The notes under the pieces: generated by a model
The model's input: only the letters and a program-made list of their open reading frames with translations
Told to the model about the DNA's origin: nothing
Databases searched by the model: none
Shown: positions 18,519-27,539 of the stretch, piece by piece
How positions within the stretch are numbered: position 1 is the stretch's first letter
Layout of the letters: each line of letters opens with the position of its first letter
From: Zoogloea sp041908905
GTDB taxonomy: Bacteria; Pseudomonadota; Gammaproteobacteria; Burkholderiales; Rhodocyclaceae
Direction: 5' to 3'
Assembly: GCF_041908905.1 (NCBI RefSeq)
Contig: NZ_JAYREK010000017.1
Location: forward strand, 1 to 64,000
Length of the DNA stretch: 64,000 nt
Program-made: the position numbers and the translations under genes

Positions 18519-19877
18519 ATGCATTCGGGAATTTCCGGGCACCGTCCTGTCACGTCAACCATCATCCGTTACCTGGCGCAGGTTGTCCTGGCCCTCGGCG
18601 CCAGCCATACTGCCCTCGCCGGCGATGACTACGAGGAGTGGACCGCCCGCTTCCAGACAACCTATGTCCGGCAGGTCAAGCCGGCCATGAATGCGGCCTA
18701 CAGCGGCCCCAACAGCCTGCAGGCCGACAAGGAGTTCAGCTACACCGGGACCGCCACGGCCTATCTGGGCTTCCGCCCGTGGAGGGGGGGCGAGCTTTAT
18801 CTCAATCCCGAAGTAACCCAAGGGCGCCCGTTCTCCGGCCTCGCAGGCTCCAGCGGTTTCACCAACGGCGAACTGACCCGCACCGCCGGCTCGACGCCCA
18901 AGCTCTACCGCCAACGCCTTTTCCTTCGCCAGACCTGGGGACAGGGCGGCGGCAGCGAACAGCTCGAGGCCGATCTCAACCAGATGGCCGGCACTGTTGA
19001 CAAGAACCGCGTCGTCCTGACCGTGGGCAACTTCTCGAGCCTCGATGTCTTTGACGACAACGCCTACGCGAAGGACCCCCGGGTCCATTTCATGAACGCG
19101 GGTTTCATGGCTCCCCTTGCTTACGATTACGCCGCCGATGCCCGTGGCTTCGGCTGGGGCTTTGCCCTCGAATGGTATCGGGACGACTGGGTGCTGCGCC
19201 TCGGGCGGATGACCGGCCCGAAAAAGCCGAACATGCTTCCGATCGACTACCAGATCGGCAAGCACTACGGTGACCAAGTGGAACTGGAACACGCCCACGA
19301 GCTGTGGGCCCGGCCAGGCCGAGTCCGGCTGCTGGCCTGGCGGAACCGCGCCAACATCGCTTCGTTCAGGAACGCCCTCCACTATCTCAAGGCCAACCCG
19401 GATGCCGACCCGCAGACGATTCTCGCGGTCCGCAACGGAGAGAAGATCAAGTATGGCCTGGGCGTGAACATCGAACAGGCCCTCACCGACAACCTGGGCT
19501 TCTTCCTGCGCACCATGAAGGCCAACGGGCACACAGAGACCTATGCCTTCACGGAAACCGATGCGTCGATCGGCACCGGTCTTTCCTTGAAAGGGGGCGG
19601 TTGGGGGCGTGGCATGGATACGCTGGGTATCGGTTTCCTGCGCAACAGCATCTCCAAGGAGCGGCGTCACTACCTGGAAGCCGGAGGCATCTCGTTCTTC
19701 ATTGGCGATGGCGCCCTCAACTACCGGCCAGAGCAGATCTTCGAGACCTATTACAGCCTGAAGGCCTGGAAGAATACCTTCGTCACGGCCGACTACCAGC
19801 GCATGTGGAACCCGGCTTACAACGCCGACCGCGGACCGGCCAACTTCTATGCGGTGCGTGTCCACGCCGAGTTCTGA
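18519..19877 (+). CDS. OprB-like carbohydrate-type porin
   Basis: A 452-residue outer-membrane protein starting at ATG 18519 (AGAGGT about 10 bases before). A signal segment (TIIRYLAQVVLALGASHTALA) precedes a mature beta-barrel of alternating aromatic strands with OprB-type blocks: EWTARFQTTYVRQ, the long KPAMNAAYSGPNSL segment, LYLNPEVTQG, GNFSSLDVFDDNAYAKDPR and the terminal YAVRVHAEF. The last residue is Phe, as required for barrel assembly. The family forms sugar-selective pores, but this subgroup is diverse and the substrate is uncertain. It lies two bases before the mgtC-like gene, with which it is probably cotranscribed. Confidence 0.88.
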   Translation: MHSGISGHRPVTSTIIRYLAQVVLALGASHTALAGDDYEEWTARFQTTYVRQVKPAMNAAYSGPNSLQADKEFSYTGTATAYLGFRPWRGGELYLNPEVTQGRPFSGLAGSSGFTNGELTRTAGSTPKLYRQRLFLRQTWGQGGGSEQLEADLNQMAGTVDKNRVVLTVGNFSSLDVFDDNAYAKDPRVHFMNAGFMAPLAYDYAADARGFGWGFALEWYRDDWVLRLGRMTGPKKPNMLPIDYQIGKHYGDQVELEHAHELWARPGRVRLLAWRNRANIASFRNALHYLKANPDADPQTILAVRNGEKIKYGLGVNIEQALTDNLGFFLRTMKANGHTETYAFTETDASIGTGLSLKGGGWGRGMDTLGIGFLRNSISKERRHYLEAGGISFFIGDGALNYRPEQIFETYYSLKAWKNTFVTADYQRMWNPAYNADRGPANFYAVRVHAEF

Positions 19878-19879
19878 GC

Positions 19880-20602
19880 ATGACCCTGCAAGCCATCGAG
19901 AACATCAATCTCGCATCCCTGGCGGACTCGCTGCTGAGCCTGGTGGCGGCCTTCATACTGGGCGGTCTGATCGGCTTCGAGCGGCAGTACCGCCAACGCA
20001 CGGCCGGCCTGCGGACCAATGTGCTGGTTGCCGTCGGGGCTGCGCTTTTCGTGGATATCGCCAACCGGCTCAATGGACACCAGGGGGCCATCAGCGTGAT
20101 GTCTTACGTCGTGTCGGGCATCGGCTTCCTCGGCGCGGGGGTGATCATGCGCGAAGAAGGCAATGTGCGCGGCCTCAACACCGCCGCCACCCTGTGGGGC
20201 TCGGCGGCGGTGGGTGCGGCCGCCGGCGCCGACATGCTGCTGGAGGCGATTCTCGGCGCGAGCTTCGTGCTGGCATCGAACACACTTCTGCGCCCGGTGG
20301 TGAACCGCATCAACCGTGAGCCCATCGACACGCAGGCCGTCGAAGTCACCAACACGGTTTACCTCATCGCCCGCCGCGAGCACCAGAAGGAGGCCTTGCG
20401 CTTTCTGGAAGAGACACTCGAAGCTGCCAGGCATACGACGCGGGACCTGGTCGTGCACGCGTTTGGCTCCGACGCGGTCGAGATCGAAGCGGTACTGCTG
20501 GCTACCGGCGTCGACGGCGCCGAACTCGAGCGCATCACACGAAAACTGGCGGAGCAGGCTTACGTCATCCAGGCCTTCTGGAGCCCCAGCACCACCGAGT
20601 GA
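19880..20602 (+). CDS. MgtC/SapB family inner-membrane protein
   Basis: A 240-residue protein. The N-terminal half has four to five membrane helices with the family hallmarks GGLIGFERQYRQRTAGLRTN, VSGIGFLGAGVI and GLNTAATLWGSAAVG, and the C-terminal half is a soluble ACT-like domain (about 150-235). MgtC proteins affect magnesium-limited growth and, in pathogens, inhibit the F-ATPase; in free-living bacteria the function is less clear. The start ATG 19880 lies two bases after the porin stop, so expression is coupled to it and to the long leader. A transport role with the porin is plausible but unproven. Confidence 0.9.
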   Translation: MTLQAIENINLASLADSLLSLVAAFILGGLIGFERQYRQRTAGLRTNVLVAVGAALFVDIANRLNGHQGAISVMSYVVSGIGFLGAGVIMREEGNVRGLNTAATLWGSAAVGAAAGADMLLEAILGASFVLASNTLLRPVVNRINREPIDTQAVEVTNTVYLIARREHQKEALRFLEETLEAARHTTRDLVVHAFGSDAVEIEAVLLATGVDGAELERITRKLAEQAYVIQAFWSPSTTE

Positions 20603-20863
20603 CGCAGCCGCGACCGCTCGCCTCACGGCCTCTCGGCCGAGCCCCTGACCGCCGGCGTTTTGCCCCGCGGGACGTCGCCGCCTAGCCCTCGTTTGGGCAG
20701 GGGGCCGGCGACCATTGTTCGTCCAATCAAAACAGTGTTTTCAATCATTCTGGCTTTATTTCCTCACAGGAAACAACCAGAATGCACGCCCTATCGTCCC
20801 GAAGAGCCGCCTGCAGCCTGCCGGCGCGGCTTTCGGAGCGGACAACGACTCCACACGAAAACC

Positions 20864-21781
20864 ATGCGTCGTCCCCACTTCAACCCCTATCTGCTGCTGG
20901 CCCTGACCTCCCTGTTCTGGGCCGGCAACATGGTGATGAGCCGCGGCCTGCGGGCCGACCTGCCGCCGGTGGCACTGGCCTTCTGGCGCTGGGTCACCGC
21001 CTTCTGCTGCGTGCTGCCGCTGGCCCTGCCCCATCTGCGTGCCCAGTGGCCGCTGCTGCGGGCGGCCTGGAAGAAGCTGATCTTTCTCGGCATCTTCGGG
21101 GTGGGCTTCTACAACACCTTCTCCTACGTGGCGGTGCAGTACACCACCGCCACCAGCGCGACCCTGCTCAACTCCTTCATCCCGGTGGTGACCAGCGTGC
21201 TGGCGCTGGCCTTCTTCGGGCGGCGCCTGTCGCGACCCGAGGTGATCGGCGGGCTGATCTCGCTGGTCGGGGTCGTGCTGCTGATCAGCCGCGGCAGCAT
21301 CGCCACGCTGCTCGGGCTGGAGCTCAACACCGGCGACCTGTGGATGCTGCTGGCGGTGCTGTCGTGGAGCCTCTACACCGCCTTCCTGCAGTGGCGGCCC
21401 CAGGGGGTGCACCCGATGCTGCTGCTGGCGGCCTTCATCGTGGTGGGCCTGGCGGTGATGGCGCCGATGTACGCCTGGGAGCTGTCCACCGGCGCCGCCG
21501 TGAACCTGCACGCCGGCTCCCTGGCCGGCATCCTGTACGCGGGCGTGGTGGCGGCCTTCCTGGGCTTCGTGTGCTTCAACGCCGGCGTGGCCCGGGTGGG
21601 GCCGGCGGTGGGCTCGCTGTTCATCCACCTGATGCCGGTGTTCGCGTCGATCTTGTCGGCGCTGGTGCTGGGCGAGACACCCGCCTGGTACCACTACGCG
21701 GGGATGGCGCTCGTCTTCAGCGGCATCCTGCTGACCACCCGCAAGCCTGCCCATCAGCCGATGCCGGCCCCGGCCCGCTGA
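20864..21781 (+). CDS. DMT-superfamily (EamA) transporter
   Basis: A 305-residue membrane protein with ten predicted helices as two EamA repeats: LFWAGNMVMSRGLR near the N-terminus, TSATLLNSFIPVVTS, and the second repeat LLAVLSWSLYTAFLQW with AGILYAGVVAAFLGFVCFN. Family members export metabolites such as amino acids or nucleosides; the substrate is unknown. It lies upstream of benE, about 36 bases apart, and may share a transcript with benE, uspA and the MATE gene. The upstream ~260 bases contain an A/T-rich promoter-like stretch (about 20715-20760). Confidence 0.9.
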   Translation: MRRPHFNPYLLLALTSLFWAGNMVMSRGLRADLPPVALAFWRWVTAFCCVLPLALPHLRAQWPLLRAAWKKLIFLGIFGVGFYNTFSYVAVQYTTATSATLLNSFIPVVTSVLALAFFGRRLSRPEVIGGLISLVGVVLLISRGSIATLLGLELNTGDLWMLLAVLSWSLYTAFLQWRPQGVHPMLLLAAFIVVGLAVMAPMYAWELSTGAAVNLHAGSLAGILYAGVVAAFLGFVCFNAGVARVGPAVGSLFIHLMPVFASILSALVLGETPAWYHYAGMALVFSGILLTTRKPAHQPMPAPAR

Positions 21782-21817
21782 GCTTTCCGCATCTCCCCAC
21801 GCTTCCAAGGACTCACC

Positions 21818-23056
21818 ATGCTCGCTCACCTCGAACGCCCGACCGCCCGGGCTCCCGGCCTGCGGCAGATCTTCGCCGACTTCGGCCTCACCTACTTCGC
21901 CAACGGCCTGATCGGCTTCATCTTCTCGGCCACCGGGCCGGTGGCCATCATCCTGTCGGTGGGCACCCGGGGCGGCCTCAGTCAGGCCGAGCTGGCCTCG
22001 TGGGTTTTCGGCGTGTTCTTCATCAACGGGCTGATCACCCTGGCCATGAGCTGGCGCTACCAGACCCCCCTGGGCTTTGCGTGGACCATCCCCGGCACGG
22101 TGCTGGTGGGGCCGGCGCTGCAGCACCTGAGCTTCGCCGAGGTGATCGGCGCCTTCTATGCCACCAGCGTGCTGATCCTGGTGCTGGGGGCCAGCGGCTG
22201 GGTCAAGCGGCTGATGTCGTCGCTGCCGATGCCCATCGTGATGGGCATGGTGGCGGGGGTGTTCCTGCGCTTCGGGCTGGACCTGGTGCGCGCGCTGCAC
22301 AGCGACGTGGGCATCGCCGGCCCGATGGTGGTGGCCTTTTTGCTGCTGTCGGCGAGCGCCACCTGGGGCAAGCGCATCCCGCCGGTGATCGGCGCGCTGG
22401 TGGTGGGCGCCATCGCGATCGGCCTGCTCGGCCGGGTGGACGCCTCGGTGGTGCACAGCTTCGCCTTCGCCGCGCCGGTGGTGCAGGCGCCGGTGTGGTC
22501 GGTGGGCGCGCTGGTCGAGCTGGTCGTGCCGCTGGCGATCACCGTGCTGGTGGTGCAGAACGGCCAGGGCGTGGCGGTGCTGAACTCGGTCAAGCACCAG
22601 CCGCCGGTCAATACCATCGCCTTCGTGTCGGGCATCGGCGCGGCCCTGAGCGCCACCGTCGGCGCCGTGAGCAGCTGCCTCACCGGCCCCACCAACGCCC
22701 TGCTCACCTCCTCGGGCGAGCATCACCGCCAGTACACCGCCGCCCTCACCTTCGGCACCTTCGGCGTGCTGTTCGGGCTGATGGCGCCCACCTTCACCGG
22801 GCTGATGCTGGCCGCGCCCAAGGAATACATCATGGTGCTGGGCGGCCTGGCGATGCTGCGCGTGCTGCAGGGCGCCTTCGTGGCATCCTTCGGGGGCGGC
22901 AAGTTCACCCTCGGCGCGCTCATCAGCCTGTGCGTCACCGTGGCCGACCTGGGCATCCTCAACATCGGCGCCGCCTTCTGGGGCCTGGTGGCCGGCTTCG
23001 GGGTATCGTGGCTGATGGAGAAGCGCGACTTCCAGGCCCTCGCCAACGCCAACTGA
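21818..23056 (+). CDS. benE: BenE family benzoate/proton symporter
   Basis: A 412-residue, 11-12-helix membrane protein of the BenE family. It includes LTYFANGLIGFIFSATGPVAI, WTIPGTVLVGPALQHLSF, SLPMPIVMGMVAGVFL, VVQNGQGVAVLNSV and SCLTGPTNALLTSSG. These conserved segments match benzoate transporters of proteobacteria, though family members may import other small acids. AAGGA precedes ATG 21818. There is no benzoate catabolic gene in the window, so the substrate is inferred from family only. Confidence 0.9.
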   Translation: MLAHLERPTARAPGLRQIFADFGLTYFANGLIGFIFSATGPVAIILSVGTRGGLSQAELASWVFGVFFINGLITLAMSWRYQTPLGFAWTIPGTVLVGPALQHLSFAEVIGAFYATSVLILVLGASGWVKRLMSSLPMPIVMGMVAGVFLRFGLDLVRALHSDVGIAGPMVVAFLLLSASATWGKRIPPVIGALVVGAIAIGLLGRVDASVVHSFAFAAPVVQAPVWSVGALVELVVPLAITVLVVQNGQGVAVLNSVKHQPPVNTIAFVSGIGAALSATVGAVSSCLTGPTNALLTSSGEHHRQYTAALTFGTFGVLFGLMAPTFTGLMLAAPKEYIMVLGGLAMLRVLQGAFVASFGGGKFTLGALISLCVTVADLGILNIGAAFWGLVAGFGVSWLMEKRDFQALANAN

Positions 23057-23076
23057 CCAGCCCAGGGAGGCTCACC

Positions 23077-23520
23077 ATGTTCAAGCACCTGCTCGTCCCC
23101 ACCGACGGTTCCGACCTCTCCCGGCTCGCCGCCGCGAAGGCGATCGCCTTCGCCGGCGAGACCGGCGCCCGCCTCACCTTCTTCGTCGCGCTGCCGCAGC
23201 ACCCGGTGTCCTTCCACGAGGGCTACGGCCTCACCGACGCCGGCACCCGGGCGCGCCTGATCGCCACCGCCGAGCAGCAGGGCCGCGCCATCCTCGACCC
23301 GCTGGTGGCCGAGGCCACGGCAGCCGGAGTCTCCGCCGAGGCCGCCGCCACGCCCTGCGCGACGGTGCACGACGGCATCATCGCCGCCGCCGCCCACCAC
23401 GGCTGCGACCTGATCTTCATGGCCTCCCACGGCCGGCGCGGCATCGGCGCGCTGCTGCTGGGCAGCGAGACCCAGAAGGTGCTCACCCACTCCACGATCC
23501 CGGTGCTGGTGCACCGTTGA
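23077..23520 (+). CDS. Universal stress protein (UspA family, ATP-binding type)
   Basis: A 147-residue UspA domain protein. It starts MFKHLLVPTDGSDLS and ends with the ATP-binding loop ASHGRRGIGALLLGS, followed by VLTHSTIPVLV. The loop matches the G-2x-G-9x-G(S/T) pattern, with the first glycine replaced by alanine; this is the ATP-binding subclass. Its position between benE and a MATE transporter suggests a role in stress accompanying transport, which is inferred. A GGGAGG site precedes the ATG. Confidence 0.92.
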   Translation: MFKHLLVPTDGSDLSRLAAAKAIAFAGETGARLTFFVALPQHPVSFHEGYGLTDAGTRARLIATAEQQGRAILDPLVAEATAAGVSAEAAATPCATVHDGIIAAAAHHGCDLIFMASHGRRGIGALLLGSETQKVLTHSTIPVLVHR

Positions 23521-23533
23521 CCCGGCCCGCCCC

Positions 23534-24892
23534 TTGACCGCCCCCCACGCCTCCGCCGGCGCCATCGTGCGCCAGCTCTTCCACCACGCCTGGCCGATCC
23601 TGGTCGCGCAGCTACTGTCGATGGCGATGATGATCGCCGACACCCTGATCGCCGGGCGCTACGGCACCCTCGACCTCGCCGGGGTGGCCATCGGCAGCAG
23701 CTTCTACATCTCGGTGGTGATGCTGCTGGGGGGCATCCTGCAGGCGGTGGCGCCCACCGTGGCCCACCACGTGGGCGCCGGCCGCACCGGGGAGATCGGC
23801 CCCGCGCTGCAACAGGGCTTCTGGCTCGCCGCGATGCTGGCGCTGCCGGGGGTCGCGGTGCTGCTGGCGCCGGGTCCGCTGCTGGCGCTGGCCGAGGTGC
23901 CACCGGACGTGGCGGAGCTGGCGTCCCGTTACCTCGCCGCCACCGCCGCGGGCCTGCCGGCGCTGCTCTTCTATCGCAGCTTCTACGCCTTCAACAACGC
24001 CGTCGGCCGGCCGCGGGCGCTGATGGCGATCAGCGCCATCGTGACCAGCGTGCATCTGCCGCTGGCCTGGGCGCTCACCAACGGCGCGGCGGGCCTGCCC
24101 GAACTGGGCGGCGCCGGCTGCGGCGTATCGACGGCCATCATCAACTGGCTGGCCCTGCTGTGCGGCCTGACCTACCTGGTGCGCAACCGGGCCTACCGGC
24201 AGTACCACCTCTTCAGCCGCTGGCGGCCGCCCCACCCGGGCGAACTCGGCAAGCTGCTGCGGCTGGGCCTGCCGATGGGGCTGTCCACCTTCATCGACAT
24301 CAGCTCCTTCACACTGATCGCGATCCTGGTGGCACGGCTGGGGGTGGAGACCGTCGCCGGCCACCGGGTGATCGCCAACTTCACCGGGGTGATCTACATG
24401 CTGCCGCTGGCCCTGTCGATCGCCACGATGGTGCTGGTCGGGCAGGCCGTCGGCGCCAACGACCCGGCCCGGGCCCGGCTCACCGCACGGCTGGGCATGG
24501 GCCTCGCCGGCGGGGTGGCGCTGGTGATGGGCATCCTGCTGTGGCTGCTGCGGGAGCCGTTGGTGGGCTTGTCCACCACCGACCCGGCAGTGCAGGGGGT
24601 GGCGCTGGGGCTGGTGCTCTACCTGTGCTTCTACCAGGGCTTCGACGGCCTGCAGACGGTGGCCGCCCACGCCCTGCGCGGCTACAAGGTGACGCTGCTG
24701 CCGATGGTGCTGCACACCGTCTGCTTCTGGGGCATCGGCCTGTCGGGCGGCTACTGGCTGAGCTTCCACGCCCCGTGGCGCGCCGGCACGCCGTCGGTGG
24801 CCGGGTTCTGGGAGGGTTGCGTGGTGGCCACCGTCGCCGCGACGCTGCTCTTCGGCGCCCTGCTCCGCCGGGTCTCGCGGGACAGGCTGTAG
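23534..24892 (+). CDS. MATE-family multidrug/sodium efflux protein
   Basis: A 452-residue, 12-helix MATE transporter: WPILVAQLLSMAMMIADTLIAG (first helix and the conserved motif), FYRSFYAFNNAVGRPRALM, GAGCGVSTAI, and the second-half motif LGVETVAGHRVIANF. Such proteins extrude cationic drugs in exchange for sodium or protons. The frame opens with TTG at 23534, 13 bases after the uspA stop. No strong ribosome-binding site is visible, so the start is uncertain by a few codons. Probably part of the same transcript as uspA. Confidence 0.92.
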   Translation: MTAPHASAGAIVRQLFHHAWPILVAQLLSMAMMIADTLIAGRYGTLDLAGVAIGSSFYISVVMLLGGILQAVAPTVAHHVGAGRTGEIGPALQQGFWLAAMLALPGVAVLLAPGPLLALAEVPPDVAELASRYLAATAAGLPALLFYRSFYAFNNAVGRPRALMAISAIVTSVHLPLAWALTNGAAGLPELGGAGCGVSTAIINWLALLCGLTYLVRNRAYRQYHLFSRWRPPHPGELGKLLRLGLPMGLSTFIDISSFTLIAILVARLGVETVAGHRVIANFTGVIYMLPLALSIATMVLVGQAVGANDPARARLTARLGMGLAGGVALVMGILLWLLREPLVGLSTTDPAVQGVALGLVLYLCFYQGFDGLQTVAAHALRGYKVTLLPMVLHTVCFWGIGLSGGYWLSFHAPWRAGTPSVAGFWEGCVVATVAATLLFGALLRRVSRDRL

Positions 24893-24980
24893 CGGGTTCC
24901 GGCCCCCGACGCGGCGCCCATCGGAAGCCCCGCGCCGCCGGCCGCCGCGGTGACGGCCCGAGCGCTTCGGGGCGGCCGCA

Positions 24981-25496
24981 TCAATCCGCCGGCAGTTCGC
25001 CCAGCGCGGCCTCGCAGGCGGCGATGTTGGCCTGGTGGGAGCGGCGCATCTCCTCCAGCATCGCCCGCGCCTCGGCGTCCTGGACCACAGGCAGCAGCGC
25101 CTCGATCCTGCGCACCACCCAGGCCTGGCCCTTGTTCACAAAATGCAGGCGGGCGGCGAGGCCGTCGATGGCCAGAGTCTTGCCGACGAAGGCGCCGGTC
25201 TCGTGGGACGCGGCCCCGCCCAGGCGGCGGAGGGTCTGGTAGAGCAGCACGGCGTTGGCGCCCTCGTCCTTCTGCAGCGCCTTGAGCAGCGCGTGGAGCG
25301 GCGACGAGACCTCCACGCTGTCGCGCAGCACCGCCAGCACGCGGGCACCGGCCCGCTCGGCCTCCAGCAGGGCGTTGAGCCCGTCCACCACGGCCGGGTC
25401 GGGCGCCTCGCCGAAGTAGCCCGGAAACTCGGCCGCGTAACACGGGGGCGAACTGCAGGACGGCGGCGGATTGGAATCGTCGGTGTCGTGGGCCAT
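24981..25496 (-). CDS. DUF6306-like helical protein
   Basis: A 171-residue helical protein with the typical LLEAERAGARVLAVL motif at about 43-57. A repeated helical-bundle character follows (EGANAVLLYQTLRRLGG and RIEALLPVVQDAEARAMLEEM), consistent with the uncharacterised DUF6306 family, which resembles ferritin-like bundles. GGAGGACACC before ATG 25496 is a strong start. The N-terminal 25 residues have several Ser/Pro and two Cys residues (SCSSPPC). It lies 15 bases downstream of the FmdE-like gene, so the two are one transcript. Function unknown. Confidence 0.75.
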   Translation of the reverse strand: MAHDTDDSNPPPSCSSPPCYAAEFPGYFGEAPDPAVVDGLNALLEAERAGARVLAVLRDSVEVSSPLHALLKALQKDEGANAVLLYQTLRRLGGAASHETGAFVGKTLAIDGLAARLHFVNKGQAWVVRRIEALLPVVQDAEARAMLEEMRRSHQANIAACEAALGELPAD

Positions 25497-25511
25497 GGTG
25501 TCCTCCGGGGG

Positions 25512-26135
25512 CTAGGTCGGCTCGGTCGGCGCGGGGCGGACGACGAAGACCGCCGGATCGTCGCCATGCTCCAGCAGCACGCGGCGCACCCGCGCCTGCC
25601 ACAGCTCGCCAAACTGCCGGGCCTCGGCGGGGCGGGCGTGGCCGCTGAGGCAGGCCTGCATCAGCGGCGCCATCCGGGGGTCGGCGGGCACCTCGCGCAG
25701 GTGGGCCACGGCGTCCACGGCGGCGCCGGTGTCGAGGCGGGTGAAGCGCAGGTCGAGGGGCTGGCGGGCGTCGAAATCGAGCAGGCCGCGCCGGTCGAAG
25801 CGCCCCGCCAGGCCCTTGAAGCCGGTGTCGGTGGTAGCGCCGGTGAGCAGGCTGACCACGTTGGCGATCACGCCGGTGACACCCGCCGTGCGGGACTCGC
25901 GGAAGGCCACCCTGACCCCGCCCCGCTCCGGCAGCGCCTCGCCGTACAGGGCGCGCAGGGCCTGGTGGGTCAGCCAGTAGGCGCCGGCGACGGTGGGGCA
26001 GGAGTGGCCGGCGAGGCGCACCGCGTCGGGATAGGCGTATTCGATGATGCCGCCGTCGCAGGCCCCGAGAAAGTCTGCCAGCGGATCGTGCAGGCGGATG
26101 CGCGGCACGGCATCGAAGAAATCCGGGTAGCGCAT
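25512..26135 (-). CDS. FmdE-like protein
   Basis: A 207-residue protein with the FmdE-type motif GHSCPTVAG (43-51), in which His44 and Cys46 are the likely metal ligands. FmdE-like proteins in bacteria are thought to bind iron or zinc. It also has AFRESRTAGVTGVIANVVSLLTG and FDRRGLLDFDARQPLDLRF. No formylmethanofuran dehydrogenase genes are near, so a redox or metal-sensing role unrelated to methanogenesis is more likely. A strong AAGGAGG site precedes ATG 26135. An operator-like motif lies 55-68 bases upstream and recurs before nnrS, hinting at joint nitrosative control. Confidence 0.72.
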   Translation of the reverse strand: MRYPDFFDAVPRIRLHDPLADFLGACDGGIIEYAYPDAVRLAGHSCPTVAGAYWLTHQALRALYGEALPERGGVRVAFRESRTAGVTGVIANVVSLLTGATTDTGFKGLAGRFDRRGLLDFDARQPLDLRFTRLDTGAAVDAVAHLREVPADPRMAPLMQACLSGHARPAEARQFGELWQARVRRVLLEHGDDPAVFVVRPAPTEPT

Positions 26136-26189
26136 CGCGCCTCCTTGCATCGGAAAACCCCAGCTTGGCAACGCGCCGCTTGGCCCGCC

Positions 26190-26203
26190 TTGATCCGGAA
26201 CAG
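26190..26203 (-). promoter_or_regulatory. FNR/DNR-like half-conserved operator before the FmdE-like gene
   Basis: TTGATCCGGAACAG on the plus strand (CTGTTCCGGATCAA on the coding strand) keeps one perfect ATCAA half and a degenerate partner half. The same motif, with one base different, occurs at 27498-27511 before nnrS, in a matching longer context of about 20 bases. The repeated placement supports a shared regulator. Confidence 0.5.
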
Positions 26204-26274
26204 GTGGCCGCGCAAACATTGAAGCGACCACCGGATGGGCCCGCCGGAGCGCGCCCGGCACGATGCCGGAAGGC

Positions 26275-27435
26275 TCAATGCACCTTGCCGTCGATGCGCG
26301 GCGCGGTGAGGCGCGGCAGCAGGCGCAGGCCGAGGATGCCGAAGGCCAGCAGCCACGCCCCCGCCGACAGGTGGATCCAGCGCCCATAGGCGGCCGGCAG
26401 CAGCTGGGGCAGCACGATGCGGGCCACCAGCCCCGCCAGCATGATCCACAACACCAGCTTGTCGGCGCTGTCGAACACCACCTTGCGGCCGGTGTGACCC
26501 TTGGAGATGCGCACGAACATCGCCGGGATGATCAGCCCCATCACGCCGAAGGTGAACAGATGCACCGACACGCTGCCGACCCAGGCCGGCGCGGCGAGCA
26601 GACCGGCGGCCTCGACGAGGAGCTGGGCAAGGATGGCGAGATAGCCGAGAAACATCACCGCCAGGTCGATGCGGGTGAAGCCCAGGCCCGGCCGCCAGCC
26701 CACAAAGCGCACGGCCAGCAGCAGCGCCAGCAGGCCGAGGAGCACCGCCGCCAGCGGCACCGGCAGCCAGGCCTGGAACACCAGCGCCAGCCCGAGCAGC
26801 TTGATGGCACCGTCGAGCCGCCGGTCACGCAGCAGCTCCACCTGGAACAGGCCCTTCATGAACTGGGTCAGGGTGCGCTCCAGCATCACCAGGAAGGCCA
26901 TCCGGTAGAGGCCAATGGCCATCGTCACCCCGGCGTGGAAATGCGCCTCGTCCAGCACCAGCAGCTTGGCCGCGACAAAGGCCGGCAGTACGACGTAAAA
27001 GAAAGGGTTGTCGGCGAAGCTGTCCTGCCGGCGATGGCGCAGCAGCGTCCACAGCAGCATCGCCACGATGGCGGCGAGGAACAGCAGGTTGGAGAGCCGG
27101 AACAGCAGCGGCGGCCAGCCGGCGCCGAAGGCCATGCCCACCCGCTCGAACAGCCAGGCCGCCACCAGCCCGATCAGCGGCAGCCCGTGCCAGCCGCGCA
27201 CCTGCACCCAGTTCTTGGTGGCGGTGAGCAGGAAGCCTCCCATCACCGCCCAGCCAAAGCCGAAGAACATCTCGTGGGCGTGCCACTGGAGGGCGCTCAC
27301 CGGGCTGGCCGGCGGCGGCAACGCGCCGGTGAACATCAGCGCCCACAGCAGCGGAAAAGCCAGCCCGGCGAGGCAGGCGAGCAGAAAGAAGGGACGGAAG
27401 CCGACGAGCCAGAGGGGATGGGCGGAGGGGTTCAT
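26275..27435 (-). CDS. nnrS: NnrS family protein, nitrosative-stress membrane protein
   Basis: A 386-residue, 12-helix NnrS protein: WLVGFRPFFLLACLAGLAFP, QWHAHEMFFGFGWAVMGGFL, FHAGVTMAIGLYRMAFLVM, HLFTFGVMGLIIPAMFVRISK, and a C-terminal HLSAGAWLLAFGILG. The histidines in HAHEM are heme/copper-ligand candidates; NnrS proteins protect against NO-dependent iron damage. It begins at ATG 27435, with weak ribosome binding, and ends about 140 bases before the FmdE-like gene on the same strand. A candidate DNR-type box precedes it at 27498-27511. This and norEF suggest a coordinated NO response. Confidence 0.92.
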   Translation of the reverse strand: MNPSAHPLWLVGFRPFFLLACLAGLAFPLLWALMFTGALPPPASPVSALQWHAHEMFFGFGWAVMGGFLLTATKNWVQVRGWHGLPLIGLVAAWLFERVGMAFGAGWPPLLFRLSNLLFLAAIVAMLLWTLLRHRRQDSFADNPFFYVVLPAFVAAKLLVLDEAHFHAGVTMAIGLYRMAFLVMLERTLTQFMKGLFQVELLRDRRLDGAIKLLGLALVFQAWLPVPLAAVLLGLLALLLAVRFVGWRPGLGFTRIDLAVMFLGYLAILAQLLVEAAGLLAAPAWVGSVSVHLFTFGVMGLIIPAMFVRISKGHTGRKVVFDSADKLVLWIMLAGLVARIVLPQLLPAAYGRWIHLSAGAWLLAFGILGLRLLPRLTAPRIDGKVH

Positions 27436-27497
27436 GGGTGGGCCGGAGCAGTGCCATCGAGACCACCGAACCCTACGCCGCCCGGTCGCCCCCCGCC

Positions 27498-27511
27498 TTG
27501 ACCCGGAACAG
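27498..27511 (-). promoter_or_regulatory. FNR/DNR-like operator before nnrS
   Basis: TTGACCCGGAACAG is nearly identical to the site at 26190-26203 and lies 63-76 bases before the nnrS start. The coding-strand right half GTCAA matches the norEF box half; the other half is degenerate. Confidence 0.5.
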
Positions 27512-27539
27512 GTTACCCGGGCCACCCGGGCACGACCGG

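Noticed and set aside
20756..22726. Long frame antisense to the DMT and BenE genes
   Set aside because: His/Gln-rich composition is an antisense shadow; no recognisable motif, and both sense genes are well supported.
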